Below, piece after piece: positions 12,942-28,200 of a stretch of DNA of 64,000 nt (positions within the stretch are counted from its first letter, which is position 1; each line of letters begins with the position of its first letter). Origin of the DNA: Macrostomum hystrix. Its lineage: Eukaryota; Platyhelminthes; Macrostomidae. The position numbers and the translations under genes are program-made. The stretch covers positions 13,200,001 through 13,264,000 of the forward strand of contig CATNEN010000038.1 of the NCBI GenBank assembly GCA_950097015.1, written 5' to 3'. The notes under the pieces were generated by a model that did not search any database, was not told the origin of the DNA, and saw nothing but the letters and a program-made list of their open reading frames with translations.

Positions 12942-14395
12942 TCATATTTCAGGTATATTGCTAATATTCTGAATATAAGGTTCTAGCTCGTTTTCTCGAT
13001 TCAGAATATCGTTCACAATTCCCCTGTCAGCAGATCTAGCGAAAGCTTGTTGCTGGCGATGCGAACACGCTATAACTAGCTGCTCTCGCGGATAGCGTAG
13101 GGCTGCTAAAGAAGTACAGAAATAACTTTTGCAGCTTTTGCTAGCCTGTTTACTATAAAAAGTGTTTTGATGCACGCCTATTCATGAACAAGTGTAAATG
13201 AACATGTGCTGGCACACATCGCGTCTTTCTCATATTTTAGGTATATTGCTAATATTCTAGAGATCAAGTATGTTTTCCTGATTTAAAAGTGCGTTAAAAC
13301 ACACCCCTGTAGGCAGATGCATCTGAAGCTTGTTGCTTGCTCTGTGAACACGATATGGCTAGCTGCTCTCGTGGATCGCGTTGGGCTGCGATAGCAGCAC
13401 TAAATTACATTTGCAGCTCTAGCTAGCCTGCTTGACAGTGACAAGCGGGTTGATTCAAGTGTAAAGAACAATTAGAGCACCTTGCTCACGTGCTTGAAGA
13501 GCTTAACGCGTGCTGCTGGCACACATCACGTCCACCTCATATTTCAGGTATATTGCTAATATTCTGAATATAAGGTTCTAGCTCGTTTTCTCGATTCAGA
13601 ATATCGTTCACAATTCCCCTGTCAGCAGATCTAGCGAAAGCTTGTTGCTGGCGATGCGAACACGCTATAACTAGCTGCTCTCGCGGATAGCGTAGGGCTG
13701 CTAAAGAAGTACAGAAATAACTTTTGCAGCTTTTGCTAGCCTGTTTACTATAAAAAGTGTTTTGATGCACGCCTATTCATGAACAAGTGTAAATGAACAT
13801 GTGCTGGCACACATCGCGTCATACTCATATTTTAGGTAATTGCTAATATTCTAGACATCAAATATGTTTTCCTGATTAAAAAGTGCGTTAAAACACACCC
13901 CTGTAGGCAGATGCATCTGAAGCTTGTTGCTTGCTCTGTGAACACGATATGGCTAGCTGCTATCGCGGATAGCGTTGGGCTGCGATAGCAGCACTAAATT
14001 ACATTTGCAGCTCTAGCTAGCCTGCTTGACAGTGACAAGCGGGTTGATTCAAGTGTAAAGAACAATTAGAGCACCTTGCTCACGTGCTTGAAGAGCTTAA
14101 CGCGTGCTGCTGGCACACATCACGTCAAACTCATCTTTCAGGTATATTGCTAAAATTCTAAATATATGGTTCTAGCCCGTTTTCTCGATTCATAATATCG
14201 TTCACAATTCCCCTGTCAGCAGATCTAGCGAAAGCGTGTTGCTGGCGATGTGAACACGCTATGACTAGCTGCTCTCGCGGATTGCGTACGGCTGCTAAAG
14301 CAGTACAGAAATAACTTTTGCAGCTTTAGCTAGCCTGTTTGACTATATAAAGTGTTTTGATGCACGCCTATTCATGAACAAGTGTAAATGAACAT
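12942..14395. repeat. Block duplicated 3,572 bp downstream (second copy about 16514-17967)
   Basis: Two tandem A halves of the tttactataaaaag type, a ggtaattgctaat B half with the tatcgcggatagcg conversion, and an A half with the rare tgcgtacggctgc variant (near 14286) reappear 3,572 bp later (near 17858). The rare tacgg change is seen only in these two places, so they descend from one block of about 2.5 dimers. Confidence 0.8.
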
Positions 14396-17300
14396 GTGCT
14401 GGCACACATCGCGTCTTTCTCATATTTTAGGTATATTGCTAATATTCTAGAGATCAAGTATGTTTTCCTGATTTAAAAGTGCGTTAAAACACACCCCTGT
14501 AGGCAGATGCATCTGAAGCTTGTTGCTTGCTCTGTGAACACGATATGGCTAGCTGCTCTCGTGGATCGCGTTGGGCTGCGATAGCAGCACTAAATTACAT
14601 TTGCAGCTCTAGCTAGCCTGCTTGACAGTGACAAGCGGGTTGATTCAAGTGTAAAGAACAATTAGAGCACCTTGCTCACGTGCTTGAAGAGCTTAACGCG
14701 TGCTGCTGGCACACATCACGTCCACCTCATATTTCAGGTATATTGCTAATATTCTGAATATAAGGTTCTAGCTCGTTTTCTCGATTCAGAATATCTTTCA
14801 CAATTCCCCTGTCAGCAGATCTAGCGAAAGCTTGTTGCTGGCGATGCGAACACGCTATAACTAGCTGCTCTCGCGGATAGCGTAGGGCTGCTAAAGAAGT
14901 ACAGAAATAACTTTTGCAGCTTTTGCTAGCCTGTTTACTATAAAAAGTGTTTTGATGCACGCCTATTCATGAACAAGTGTAAATGAACATGTGCTGGCAC
15001 ACATCGCGTCATACTCATATTTTAGGTATATTGCTAATATTCTAGAGATCAAGTATGTTTTCCTGATTAAAAAGTGCGTTAAAACACACCCCTGTAGGCA
15101 GATGCATCTGAAGCTTGTTGCTTGCTCTGTGAGCACGATATGGCTAGCTGCACTCATGGATCGCATTAGGCTGCGATAGCAGCACTAAATTACATTTGCA
15201 GCTCTAGCTAGCCTGCTTGACAGTGACAAGCGGGTTGATTCAAGTGTAAAGAACAATTAGAGCACCTTGCTCACGTGCTTGAAGAGCTTAACGCGTGCTG
15301 CTGGCACACATCACGTCAAACTCATCTTTCAGGTATATTGCTAAAATTCTAAATATATGGTTCTAGCCCGTTTTCTCGATTCATAATATCGTTCACAATT
15401 CCCCTGTCAGCAGATCTTGCGAAAGTGTGTTGCTGGCGATGTGAACACGCTATGACTAGCTGCTCTCGCGGATTGCGTAGGGCTGCTAAAGCAGTACAGA
15501 AAAAACTTTTGCAGCTTTAGCTAGCCTGTTTGACTATATAAAGTGTTTTGATGCACGCCTATTCATGAACAAGTGTAAATGAACATGTGCTGGCACACAT
15601 CGCGTCATACTCATATTTTAGGTATATTGCTAATATTCTAGAGATCAAGTATGTTTTCCTGATTAAAAAGTGCGTTAAAACACACCCCTGTAGGCAGATG
15701 CATCTGAAGCTTGTTGCTTGCTCTGTGAACACGATATGGCTAGCTGCACTCGTGGATGGCAGTTGGGCTGCGATAGCAGCACTAAATTACATTTGCAGCT
15801 CTAGCTAGCCTGCTTGACAGTGACAAGCGGGTTGATTCAAGTGTAAAGAACAATTAGAGCACCTTGCTCACGTGCTTGAAGAGCTTAACGCGTGCTGCTG
15901 GCACACATCACGTCCACCTCATATTTCAGGTAATATTGCTTAATATTCTAAATATAGGGTTCTAGCTCGTTTTCTCGATTCATAATATCGTTCACAATTT
16001 CCCTGTCAGCAGATCTAGCGAAAGCGTGTTGCTGGCGATGTGAACACGCTATAACTAGCTGCTCTCGTGGATAGAATAGGGCTGCTAAAGCAGTACAGAA
16101 ATAACTTTTGCAGCTTTAGCTAGCCTGTTTGACTATAAAGTGTTTTGATGCACGCCTATTCATGAACAAGTGTAAATGAACATGTGCTGGCACACATCGC
16201 GTCATACTCATATTTTAGGTAATTGCTAATATTCTAGACATCAAATATGTTTTCCTGATTAAAAAGTGCGTTAAAACACACCCCTGTAGGCAGATGCATC
16301 TGAAGCTTGTTGCTTGCTCTGTGAACACGATATGGCTAGCTGCTCTCGTGGATCGCGTTGGGCTGCGATAGCAGCACTAAATTACATTTGCAGCTCTAGC
16401 TAGCCTGCTTGACAGTGACAAGCGGGTTGATTCAAGTGTAAAGAACAATTAGAGCACCTTGCTCACGTGCTTGAAGAGCTTAACGCGTGCTGCTGGCACA
16501 CATCACGTCCACCTCATATTTCAGGTATATTGCTAATATTCTGAATATAAGGTTCTAGCTCGTTTTCTCGATTCAGAATATCGTTCACAATTCCCCTGTC
16601 AGCAGATCTAGCGAAAGCTTGTTGCTGGCGATGCGAACACGCTATAACTAGCTGCTCTCGCGGATAGCGTAGGGCTGCTAAAGAAGTACAGAAATAACTT
16701 TTGCAGCTTTTGCTAGCCTGTTTACTATAAAAAGTGTTTTGATGCACGCCTATTCATGAACAAGTGTAAATGAACATGTGCTGGCACACATCGCGTCTTT
16801 CTCATATTTTAGGTATATTGCTAATATTCTAGAGATCAAGTATGTTTTCCTGATTTAAAAGTGCGTTAAAACACACCCCTGTAGGCAGATGCATCTGAAG
16901 CTTGTTGCTTGCTCTGTGAACACGATATGGCTAGCTGCTCTCGTGGATCGCGTTGGGCTGCGATAGCAGCACTAAATTACATTTGCAGCTCTAGCTAGCC
17001 TGCTTGACAGTGACAAGCGGGTTGATTCAAGTGTAAAGAACAATTAGAGCACCTTGCTCACGTGCTTGAAGAGCTTAACGCGTGCTGCTGGCACACATCA
17101 CGTCCACCTCATATTTCAGGTATATTGCTAATATTCTGAATATAAGGTTCTAGCTCGTTTTCTCGATTCAGAATATCGTTCACAATTCCCCTGTCAGCAG
17201 ATCTAGCGAAAGCTTGTTGCTGGCGATGCGAACACGCTATAACTAGCTGCTCTCGCGGATAGCGTAGGGCTGCTAAAGAAGTACAGAAATAACTTTTGCA

Positions 17301-17967
17301 GCTTTTGCTAGCCTGTTTACTATAAAAAGTGTTTTGATGCACGCCTATTCATGAACAAGTGTAAATGAACATGTGCTGGCACACATCGCGTCATACTCAT
17401 ATTTTAGGTAATTGCTAATATTCTAGACATCAAATATGTTTTCCTGATTAAAAAGTGCGTTAAAACACACCCCTGTAGGCAGATGCATCTGAAGCTTGTT
17501 GCTTGCTCTGTGAACACGATATGGCTAGCTGCTATCGCGGATAGCGTTGGGCTGCGATAGCAGCACTAAATTACATTTGCAGCTCTAGCTAGCCTGCTTG
17601 ACAGTGACAAGCGGGTTGATTCAAGTGTAAAGAACAATTAGAGCACCTTGCTCACGTGCTTGAAGAGCTTAACGCGTGCTGCTGGCACACATCACGTCAA
17701 ACTCATCTTTCAGGTATATTGCTAAAATTCTAAATATATGGTTCTAGCCCGTTTTCTCGATTCATAATATCGTTCACAATTCCCCTGTCAGCAGATCTAG
17801 CGAAAGCGTGTTGCTGGCGATGTGAACACGCTATGACTAGCTGCTCTCGCGGATTGCGTACGGCTGCTAAAGCAGTACAGAAATAACTTTTGCAGCTTTA
17901 GCTAGCCTGTTTGACTATATAAAGTGTTTTGATGCACGCCTATTCATGAACAAGTGTAAATGAACAT

Positions 17968-20911
17968 GTGCTGGCACACATCGCGTCATACTCATATTTT
18001 AGGTATATTGCTAATATTCTAGAGATCAAGTATGTTTTCCTGATTAAAAAGTGCGTTAAAACACACCCCTGTAGGCAGATGCATCTGAAGCTTGTTGCTT
18101 GCTCTGTGAACACGATATGGCTAGCTGCACTCGTGGATGGCGTTGGGCTGCGATAGCAGCACTAAATTACATTTGCAGCTCTAGCTAGCCTGCTTGACAG
18201 TGACAAGCGGGTTGATTCAAGTGTAAAGAACAATTAGAGCACCTTGCTCACGTGCTTGAAGAGCTTAACGCGTGCTGCTGGCACACATCACGTCCACCTC
18301 ATATTTCAGGTATATTGCTAATATTCTGAATATAAGGTTCTAGCTCGTTTTCTCGATTCAGAATATCTTTCACAATTCCCCTGTCAGCAGATCTAGCGAA
18401 AGCTTGTTGCTGGCGATGCGAACACGCTATAACTAGCTGCTCTCGCGGATAGCGTAGGGCTGCTAAAGAAGTACAGAAATAACTTTTGCAGCTTTTGCTA
18501 GCCTGTTTACTATAAAAAGTGTTTTGATGCATGCCTATTCATGAACAAGTGTAAATGAACATGTGCTGGCACACATCGCGTCATACTCATATTTTAGGTA
18601 TATTGCTAATATTCTAGAGATCAAGTATGTTTTCCTGATTTAAAAGTGCGTTAAAACACACCCCTGTAGGCAGATGCATCTGAAGCTTGTTGCTTGCTCT
18701 GTGAACACGATATGGCTAGCTGCTCTCGTGGATCGCGTTGGGCTGCGATAGCAGCACTAAATTACATTTGCAGCTCTAGCTAGCCTGCTTGACAGTGACA
18801 AGCGGGTTGATTCAAGTGTAAAGAACAATTAGAGCACCTTGCTCACGTGCTTGAAGAGCTTAACGCGTGCTGCTGGCACACATCACGTCCACCTCATATT
18901 TCAGGTATATTGCTAATATTCTGAATATAAGGTTCTAGCTCGTTTTCTCGATTCAGAATATCTTTCACAATTCCCCTGTCAGCAGATCTAGCGAAAGCTT
19001 GTTGCTGGCGATGCGAACACGCTATAACTAGCTGCTCTCGCGGATAGCGTAGGGCTGCTAAAGAAGTACAGAAATAACTTTTGCAGCTTTTGCTAGCCTG
19101 TTTACTATAAAAAGTGTTTTGATGCACGCCTATTCATGAACAAGTGTAAATGAACATGTGCTGGCACACATCGCGTCATACTCATATTTTAGGTAATTGC
19201 TAATATTCTAGACATCAAATATGTTTTCCTGATTAAAAAGTGCGTTAAAACACACCCCTGTAGGCAGATGCATCTGAAGCTTGTTGCTTGCTCTGTGAAC
19301 ACGATATGGCTAGCTGCTATCGCGGATAGCGTTGGGCTGCGATAGCAGCACTAAATTACATTTGCAGCTCTAGCTAGCCTGCTTGACAGTGACAAGCGGG
19401 TTGATTCAAGTGTAAAGAACAATTAGAGCACCTTGCTCACGTGCTTGAAGAGCTTAACGCGTGCTGCTGGCACACATCACGTCAAACTCATCTTTCAGGT
19501 ATATTGCTAAAATTCTAAATATATGGTTCTAGCCCGTTTTCTCGATTCATAATATCGTTCACAATTCCCCTGTCAGCAGATCTAGCGAAAGCGTGTTGCT
19601 GGCGATGTGAACACGCTATGACTAGCTGCTCTCGCGGATTGCGTAGGGCTGCTAAAGCAGTACAGAAATAACTTTTGCAGCTTTAGCTAGCCTGTTTGAC
19701 TATATAAAGTGTTTTGATGCACGCCTATTCATGAACAAGTGTAAATGAACATGTGCTGGCACACATCGCGTCATACTCATATTTTAGGTATATTGCTAAT
19801 ATTCTAGAGATCAAGTATGTTTTCCTGATTAAAAAGTGCGTTAAAACACACCCCTGTAGGCAGATGCATCTGAAGCTTGTTGCTTGCTCTGTGAACACGA
19901 TATGGCTAGCTGCACTCGTGGATGGCGTTGGGCTGCGATAGCAGCACTAAATTACATTTGCAGCTCTAGCTAGCCTGCTTGACAGTGACAAGCGGGTTGA
20001 TTCAAGTGTAAAGAACAATTAGAGCACCTTGCTCACGTGCTTGAAGAGCTTAACGCGTGCTGCTGGCACACATCACGTCCACCTCATATTTCAGGAATAT
20101 TGCTTATATTCTAAATATAGGGTTCTAGCTCGTTTTCTCGATTCATAATATCGTTCACAATTTCCCTGTCAGCAGATCTAGCGAAAGCGTGTTGCTGGCG
20201 ATGTGAACACGCTATAACTAGCTGCTCTCGTGGATAGAATAGGGCTGCTAAAGCAGTACAGAAATAACTTTTGCAGCTTTAGCTAGCCTGTTTGACTATA
20301 AAGTGTTTTGATGCACGCCTATTCATGAACAAGTGTAAATGAACATGTGCTGGCACACATCGCGTCATACTCATATTTTAGGTATATTGCTAATATTCTA
20401 GAGATCAAGTATGTTTTCCTGATTAAAAAGTTCGTTAAAACACACCCCTGTAGGCAGATGCATCTGAAGCTTGTTGCTTGCTCTGTGAACACGATATGGC
20501 TAGCTGCTCTCGTGGATCGCGTTGGGCTGCGATAGCAGCACTAAATTACATTTGCAGCTCTAGCTAGCCTGCTTGACAGTGACAAGCGGGTTGATTCAAG
20601 TGTAAAGAACAATTAGAGCACCTTGCTCACGTGCTTGAAGAGCTTAACGCGTGCTGCTGGCACACATCACGTCCACCTCATATTTCAGGTATATTGCTAA
20701 TATTCTGAATATAAGGTTCTAGCTCGTTTTCTCGATTCAGAATATCGTTCACAATTCCCCTGTCAGCAGATCTAGCGAAAGCTTGTTGCTGGCGATGCGA
20801 ACACGCTATAACTAGCTGCTCTCGCGGATAGCGTAGGGCTGCTAAAGAAGTACAGAAATAACTTTTGCAGCTTTTGCTAGCCTGTTTACTATAAAAAGTG
20901 TTTTGATGCAC
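17968..20911. repeat. Block duplicated 4,164 bp downstream (second copy about 22132-25075)
   Basis: The rare gatgcatgcctattc variant at 18526 recurs at 22690. The A half that reads aggaatattgcttatattc, followed by a B half with aaaagttcgtt (20347 region), recurs at 24511. All are 4,164 bp (seven dimers) apart. The last A half is not a perfect match (atcgttcac in one copy, atctttcac in the other), so the duplication edge lies near there. Confidence 0.78.
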
Positions 20912-23900
20912 GCCTATTCATGAACAAGTGTAAATGAACATGTGCTGGCACACATCGCGTCTTTCTTATATTTTAGGTATATTGCTAATATTCTAGAGAT
21001 CAAGTATGTTTTCCTGATTTAAAAGTGCGTTAAAACACACCCCTGTAGGCAGATGCATCTGAAGCTTGTTGCTTGCTCTGTGAACACGATATGGCTAGCT
21101 GCTCTCGTGGATCGCGTTGGGCTGCGATAGCAGCACTAAATTACATTTGCAGCTCTAGCTAGCCTGCTTGACAGTGACAAGCGGGTTGATTCAAGTGTAA
21201 AGAACAATTAGAGCACCTTGCTCACGTGCTTGAAGAGCTTAACGCGTGCTGCTGGCACACATCACGTCCACCTCATATTTCAGGTATATTGCTAATATTC
21301 TGAATATAAGGTTCTAGCTCGTTTTCTCGATTCAGAATATCTTTCACAATTCCCCTGTCAGCAGATCTAGCGAAAGCTAGTTGCTGGCGATGCGAACACG
21401 CTATAACTAGCTGCTCTCGCGGATAGCGTAGGGCTGCTAAAGAAGTACAGAAATAACTTTTGCAGCTTTTGCTAGCCTGTTTACTATAAAAAGTGTTTTG
21501 ATGCACGCCTATTCATGAACAAGTGTAAATGAACATGTGCTGGCACACATCGCGTCATACTCATATTTTAGGTAATTGCTAATATTCTAGACATCAAATA
21601 TGTTTTCCTGATTAAAAAGTGCGTTAAAACACACCCCTGTAGGCAGATGCATCTGAAGCTTGTTGCTTGCTCTGTGAACACGATATGGCTAGCTGCTATC
21701 GCGGATAGCGTTGGGCTGCGATAGCAGCACTAAATTACATTTGCAGCTCTAGCTAGCCTGCTTGACAGTGACAAGCGGGTTGATTCAAGTGTAAAGAACA
21801 ATTAGAGCACCTTGCTCACGTGCTTGAAGAGCTTAACGCGTGCTGCTGGCACACATCACGTCAAACTCATCTTTCAGGTATATTGCTAAAATTCTAAATA
21901 TATGGTTCTAGCCCGTTTTCTCGATTCATAATATCGTTCACAATTCCCCTGTCAGCAGATCTAGCGAAAGCGTGTTGCTGGCGATGTGAACACGCTATGA
22001 CTAGCTGCTCTCGCGGATTGCGTAGGGCTGCTAAAGCAGTACAGAAATAACTTTTGCAGCTTTAGCTAGCCTGTTTGACTATATAAAGTGTTTTGATGCA
22101 CGCCTATTCATGAACAAGTGTAAATGAACATGTGCTGGCACACATCGCGTCATACTCATATTTTAGGTATATTGCTAATATTCTAGAGATCAAGTATGTT
22201 TTCCTGATTAAAAAGTGCGTTAAAACACACCCCTGTAGGCAGATGCATCTGAAGCTTGTTGCTTGCTCTGTGAACACGATATGGCTAGCTGCACTCGTGG
22301 ATGGCGTTGGGCTGCGATAGCAGCACTAAATTACATTTGCAGCTCTAGCTAGCCTGCTTGACAGTGACAAGCGGGTTGATTCAAGTGTAAAGAACAATTA
22401 GAGCACCTTGCTCACGTGCTTGAAGAGCTTAACGCGTGCTGCTGGCACACATCACGTCCACCTCATATTTCAGGTATATTGCTAATATTCTGAATATAAG
22501 GTTCTAGCTCGTTTTCTCGATTCAGAATATCTTTCACAATTCCCCTGTCAGCAGATCTAGCGAAAGCTTGTTGCTGGCGATGCGAACACGCTATAACTAG
22601 CTGCTCTCGCGGATAGCGTAGGGCTGCTAAAGAAGTACAGAAATAACTTTTGCAGCTTTTGCTAGCCTGTTTACTATAAAAAGTGTTTTGATGCATGCCT
22701 ATTCATGAACAAGTGTAAATGAACATGTGCTGGCACACATCGCGTCATACTCATATTTTAGGTATATTGCTAATATTCTAGAGATCAAGTATGTTTTCCT
22801 GATTTAAAAGTGCGTTAAAACACACCCCTGTAGGCAGATGCATCTGAAGCTTGTTGCTTGCTCTGTGAACACGATATGGCTAGCTGCTCTCGTGGATCGC
22901 GTTGGGCTGCGATAGCAGCACTAAATTACATTTGCAGCTCTAGCTAGCCTGCTTGACAGTGACAAGCGGGTTGATTCAAGTGTAAAGAACAATTAGAGCA
23001 CCTTGCTCACGTGCTTGAAGAGCTTAACGCGTGCTGCTGGCACACATCACGTCCACCTCATATTTCAGGTATATTGCTAATATTCTGAATATAAGGTTCT
23101 AGCTCGTTTTCTCGATTCAGAATATCTTTCACAATTCCCCTGTCAGCAGATCTAGCGAAAGCTTGTTGCTGGCGATGCGAACACGCTATAACTAGCTGCT
23201 CTCGCGGATAGCGTAGGGCTGCTAAAGAAGTACAGAAATAACTTTTGCAGCTTTTGCTAGCCTGTTTACTATAAAAAGTGTTTTGATGCACGCCTATTCA
23301 TGAACAAGTGTAAATGAACATGTGCTGGCACACATCGCGTCATACTCATATTTTAGGTAATTGCTAATATTCTAGACATCAAATATGTTTTCCTGATTAA
23401 AAAGTGCGTTAAAACACACCCCTGTAGGCAGATGCATCTGAAGCTTGTTGCTTGCTCTGTGAACACGATATGGCTAGCTGCTATCGCGGATAGCGTTGGG
23501 CTGCGATAGCAGCACTAAATTACATTTGCAGCTCTAGCTAGCCTGCTTGACAGTGACAAGCGGGTTGATTCAAGTGTAAAGAACAATTAGAGCACCTTGC
23601 TCACGTGCTTGAAGAGCTTAACGCGTGCTGCTGGCACACATCACGTCAAACTCATCTTTCAGGTATATTGCTAAAATTCTAAATATATGGTTCTAGCCCG
23701 TTTTCTCGATTCATAATATCGTTCACAATTCCCCTGTCAGCAGATCTAGCGAAAGCGTGTTGCTGGCGATGTGAACACGCTATGACTAGCTGCTCTCGCG
23801 GATTGCGTAGGGCTGCTAAAGCAGTACAGAAATAACTTTTGCAGCTTTAGCTAGCCTGTTTGACTATATAAAGTGTTTTGATGCACGCCTATTCATGAAC

Positions 23901-24105
23901 AAGTGTAAATGAACATGTGCTGGCACACATCGCGTCATACTCATATTTTAGGTATATTGCTAATATTCTAGAGATCAAGTATGTTTTCCTGATTAAAAAG
24001 TGCGTTAAAACACACCCCTGTAGGCAGATGCATCTGAAGCTTGTTGCTTGCTCTGTGAACACGATATGGCTAGCTGCACTCGTGGATGGCGTTGGGCTGC
24101 GATAG
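20347..24105. repeat. Block duplicated 5,949 bp downstream (second copy about 26296-30054)
   Basis: The rare gcgtctttcttatatt variant at about 20955 recurs at about 26904, and the rare gaaagctagttgctgg A variant near 21376 recurs near 27325, both at 5,949 bp. Both markers occur a third time 1,785 bp later (about 28690 and 29110), so a three-dimer duplication followed inside the second copy. Confidence 0.78.
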
Positions 24106-24510
24106 CAGCACTAAATTACATTTGCAGCTCTAGCTAGCCTGCTTGACAGTGACAAGCGGGTTGATTCAAGTGTAAAGAACAATTAGAGCACCTTGCTCAC
24201 GTGCTTGAAGAGCTTAACGCGTGCTGCTGGCACACATCACGTCCACCTCATATTTCAGGAATATTGCTTATATTCTAAATATAGGGTTCTAGCTCGTTTT
24301 CTCGATTCATAATATCGTTCACAATTTCCCTGTCAGCAGATCTAGCGAAAGCGTGTTGCTGGCGATGTGAACACGCTATAACTAGCTGCTCTCGTGGATA
24401 GAATAGGGCTGCTAAAGCAGTACAGAAATAACTTTTGCAGCTTTAGCTAGCCTGTTTGACTATAAAGTGTTTTGATGCACGCCTATTCATGAACAAGTGT
24501 AAATGAACAT

Positions 24511-25294
24511 GTGCTGGCACACATCGCGTCATACTCATATTTTAGGTATATTGCTAATATTCTAGAGATCAAGTATGTTTTCCTGATTAAAAAGTTCGTT
24601 AAAACACACCCCTGTAGGCAGATGCATCTGAAGCTTGTTGCTTGCTCTGTGAACACGATATGGCTAGCTGCTCTCGTGGATCGCGTTGGGCTGCGATAGC
24701 AGCACTAAATTACATTTGCAGCTCTAGCTAGCCTGCTTGACAGTGACAAGCGGGTTGATTCAAGTGTAAAGAACAATTAGAGCACCTTGCTCACGTGCTT
24801 AAAGAGCTTAACGCGTGCTGCTGGCACACATCACGTCCACCTCATATTTCAGGTATATTGCTAATATTCTGAATATAAGGTTCTAGCTCGTTTTCTCGAT
24901 TCAGAATATCTTTCACAATTCCCCTGTCAGCAGATCTAGCGAAAGCTTGTTGCTGGCGATGCGAACACGCTATAACTAGCTGCTCTCGCGGATAGCGTAG
25001 GGCTGCTAAAGAAGTACAGAAATAACTTTTGCAGCTTTTGCTAGCCTGTTTACTATAAAAAGTGTTTTGATGCACGCCTATTCATGAACAAGTGTAAATG
25101 AACATGTGCTGGCACACATCGCGTCATACTCATATTTTAGGTATATTGCTAATATTCTAGAGATCAAGTATGTTTTCCTGATTAAAAAGTGCGTTAAAAC
25201 ACACCCCTGTAGGCAGATGCATCTGAAGCTTGTTGCTTGCTCTGTGAACACGATATGGCTAGCTGCTCTCGTGGATCGCGTTGGGCTGCGATAG
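24511..25294. repeat. Block duplicated 6,543 bp downstream (second copy 31054-31837)
   Basis: A B half with aaaagttcgtt, the rare gcttaaagagctt change (about 24797 and 31343) and an A half with aatatctttcac all recur 6,543 bp apart. The offset is eleven dimers, slightly short because of small deletions such as the two-base ggtaattgctaat deletion near 30496. Confidence 0.8.
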
Positions 25295-28200
25295 CAGCAC
25301 TAAATTACATTTGCAGCTCTAGCTAGCCTGCTTGACAGTGACAAGCGGGTTGATTCAAGTGTAAAGAACAATTAGAGCACCTTGCTCACGTGCTTGAAGA
25401 GCTTAACGCGTGCTGCTGGCACACATCACGTCAAACTCATCTTTCAGGTATATTGCTAAAATTCTAAATATATGGTTCTAGCCCGTTTTCTCGATTCATA
25501 ATATCGTTCACAATTCCCCTGTCAGCAGATCTAGCGAAAGCGTGTTGCTGGCGATGTGAACACGCTATGACTAGCTGCTCTCGCGGATTGCGTAGGGCTG
25601 CTAAAGCAGTACAGAAATAACTTTTGCAGCTTTAGCTAGCCTGTTTGACTATATAAAGTGTTTTGATGCACGCCTATTCATGAACAAGTGTAAATGAACA
25701 TGTGCTGGCACACATCGCGTCATACTCATATTTTAGGTATATTGCTAATATTCTAGAGATCAAGTATGTTTTCCTGATTAAAAAGTGCGTTAAAACACAC
25801 CCCTGTAGGCAGATGCATCTGAAGCTTGTTGCTTGCTCTGTGAACACGATATGGCTAGCTGCACTCGTGGATGGCGTTGGGCTGCGATAGCAGCACTAAA
25901 TTACATTTGCAGCTCTAGCTAGCCTGCTTGACAGTGACAAGCGGGTTGATTCAAGTGTAAAGAACAATTAGAGCACCTTGCTCACGTGCTTGAAGAGCTT
26001 AACGCGTGCTGCTGGCACACATCACGTCCACCTCATATTTCAGGAATATTGCTTATATTCTAAATATAGGGTTCTAGCTCGTTTTCTCGATTCATAATAT
26101 CGTTCACAATTTCCCTGTCAGCAGATCTAGCGAAAGCGTGTTGCTGGCGATGTGAACACGCTATAACTAGCTGCTCTCGTGGATAGAATAGGGCTGCTAA
26201 AGCAGTACAGAAATAACTTTTGCAGCTTTAGCTAGCCTGTTTGACTATAAAGTGTTTTGATGCACGCCTATTCATGAACAAGTGTAAATGAACATGTGCT
26301 GGCACACATCGCGTCATACTCATATTTTAGGTATATTGCTAATATTCTAGAGATCAAGTATGTTTTCCTGATTAAAAAGTTCGTTAAAACACACCCCTGT
26401 AGGCAGATGCATCTGAAGCTTGTTGCTTGCTCTGTGAACACGATATGGCTAGCTGCTCTCGTGGATCGCGTTGGGCTGCGATAGCAGCACTAAATTACAT
26501 TTGCAGCTCTAGCTAGCCTGCTTGACAGTGACAAGCGGGTTGATTCAAGTGTAAAGAACAATTAGAGCACCTTGCTCACGTGCTTGAAGAGCTTAACGCG
26601 TGCTGCTGGCACACATCACGTCCACCTCATATTTCAGGTATATTGCTAATATTCTGAATATAAGGTTCTAGCTCGTTTTCTCGATTCAGAATATCGTTCA
26701 CAATTCCCCTGTCAGCAGATCTAGCGAAAGCTTGTTGCTGGCGATGCGAACACGCTATAACTAGCTGCTCTCGCGGATAGCGTAGGGCTGCTAAAGAAGT
26801 ACAGAAATAACTTTTGCAGCTTTTGCTAGCCTGTTTACTATAAAAAGTGTTTTGATGCACGCCTATTCATGAACAAGTGTAAATGAACATGTGCTGGCAC
26901 ACATCGCGTCTTTCTTATATTTTAGGTATATTGCTAATATTCTAGAGATCAAGTATGTTTTCCTGATTTAAAAGTGCGTTAAAACACACCCCTGTAGGCA
27001 GATGCATCTGAAGCTTGTTGCTTGCTCTGTGAACACGATATGGCTAGCTGCTCTCGTGGATCGCGTTGGGCTGCGATAGCAGCACTAAATTACATTTGCA
27101 GCTCTAGCTAGCCTGCTTGACAGTGACAAGCGGGTTGATTCAAGTGTAAAGAACAATTAGAGCACCTTGCTCACGTGCTTGAAGAGCTTAACGCGTGCTG
27201 CTGGCACACATCACGTCCACCTCATATTTCAGGTATATTGCTAATATTCTGAATATAAGGTTCTAGCTCGTTTTCTCGATTCAGAATATCTTTCACAATT
27301 CCCCTGTCAGCAGATCTAGCGAAAGCTAGTTGCTGGCGATGCGAACACGCTATAACTAGCTGCTCTCGCGGATAGCGTAGGGCTGCTAAAGAAGTACAGA
27401 AATAACTTTTGCAGCTTTTGCTAGCCTGTTTACTATAAAAAGTGTTTTGATGCACGCCTATTCATGAACAAGTGTAAATGAACATGTGCTGGCACACATC
27501 GCGTCATACTCATATTTTAGGTAATTGCTAATATTCTAGACATCAAATATGTTTTCCTGATTAAAAAGTGCGTTAAAACACACCCCTGTAGGCAGATGCA
27601 TCTGAAGCTTGTTGCTTGCTCTGTGAACACGATATGGCTAGCTGCTATCGCGGATAGCGTTGGGCTGCGATAGCAGCACTAAATTACATTTGCAGCTCTA
27701 GCTAGCCTGCTTGACAGTGACAAGCGGGTTGATTCAAGTGTAAAGAACAATTAGAGCACCTTGCTCACGTGCTTGAAGAGCTTAACGCGTGCTGCTGGCA
27801 CACATCACGTCAAACTCATCTTTCAGGTATATTGCTAAAATTCTAAATATATGGTTCTAGCCCGTTTTCTCGATTCATAATATCGTTCACAATTCCCCTG
27901 TCAGCAGATCTAGCGAAAGCGTGTTGCTGGCGATGTGAACACGCTATGACTAGCTGCTCTCGCGGATTGCGTAGGGCTGCTAAAGCAGTACAGAAATAAC
28001 TTTTGCAGCTTTAGCTAGCCTGTTTGACTATATAAAGTGTTTTGATGCACGCCTATTCATGAACAAGTGTAAATGAACATGTGCTGGCACACATCGCGTC
28101 ATACTCATATTTTAGGTATATTGCTAATATTCTAGAGATCAAGTATGTTTTCCTGATTAAAAAGTGCGTTAAAACACACCCCTGTAGGCAGATGCATCTG

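Noticed and set aside
15741-15780. Single-base insertion (gatggcagttggg) that lengthens a small open frame.
   Set aside because: An isolated one-base change in a satellite copy, or an assembly error; no functional meaning.
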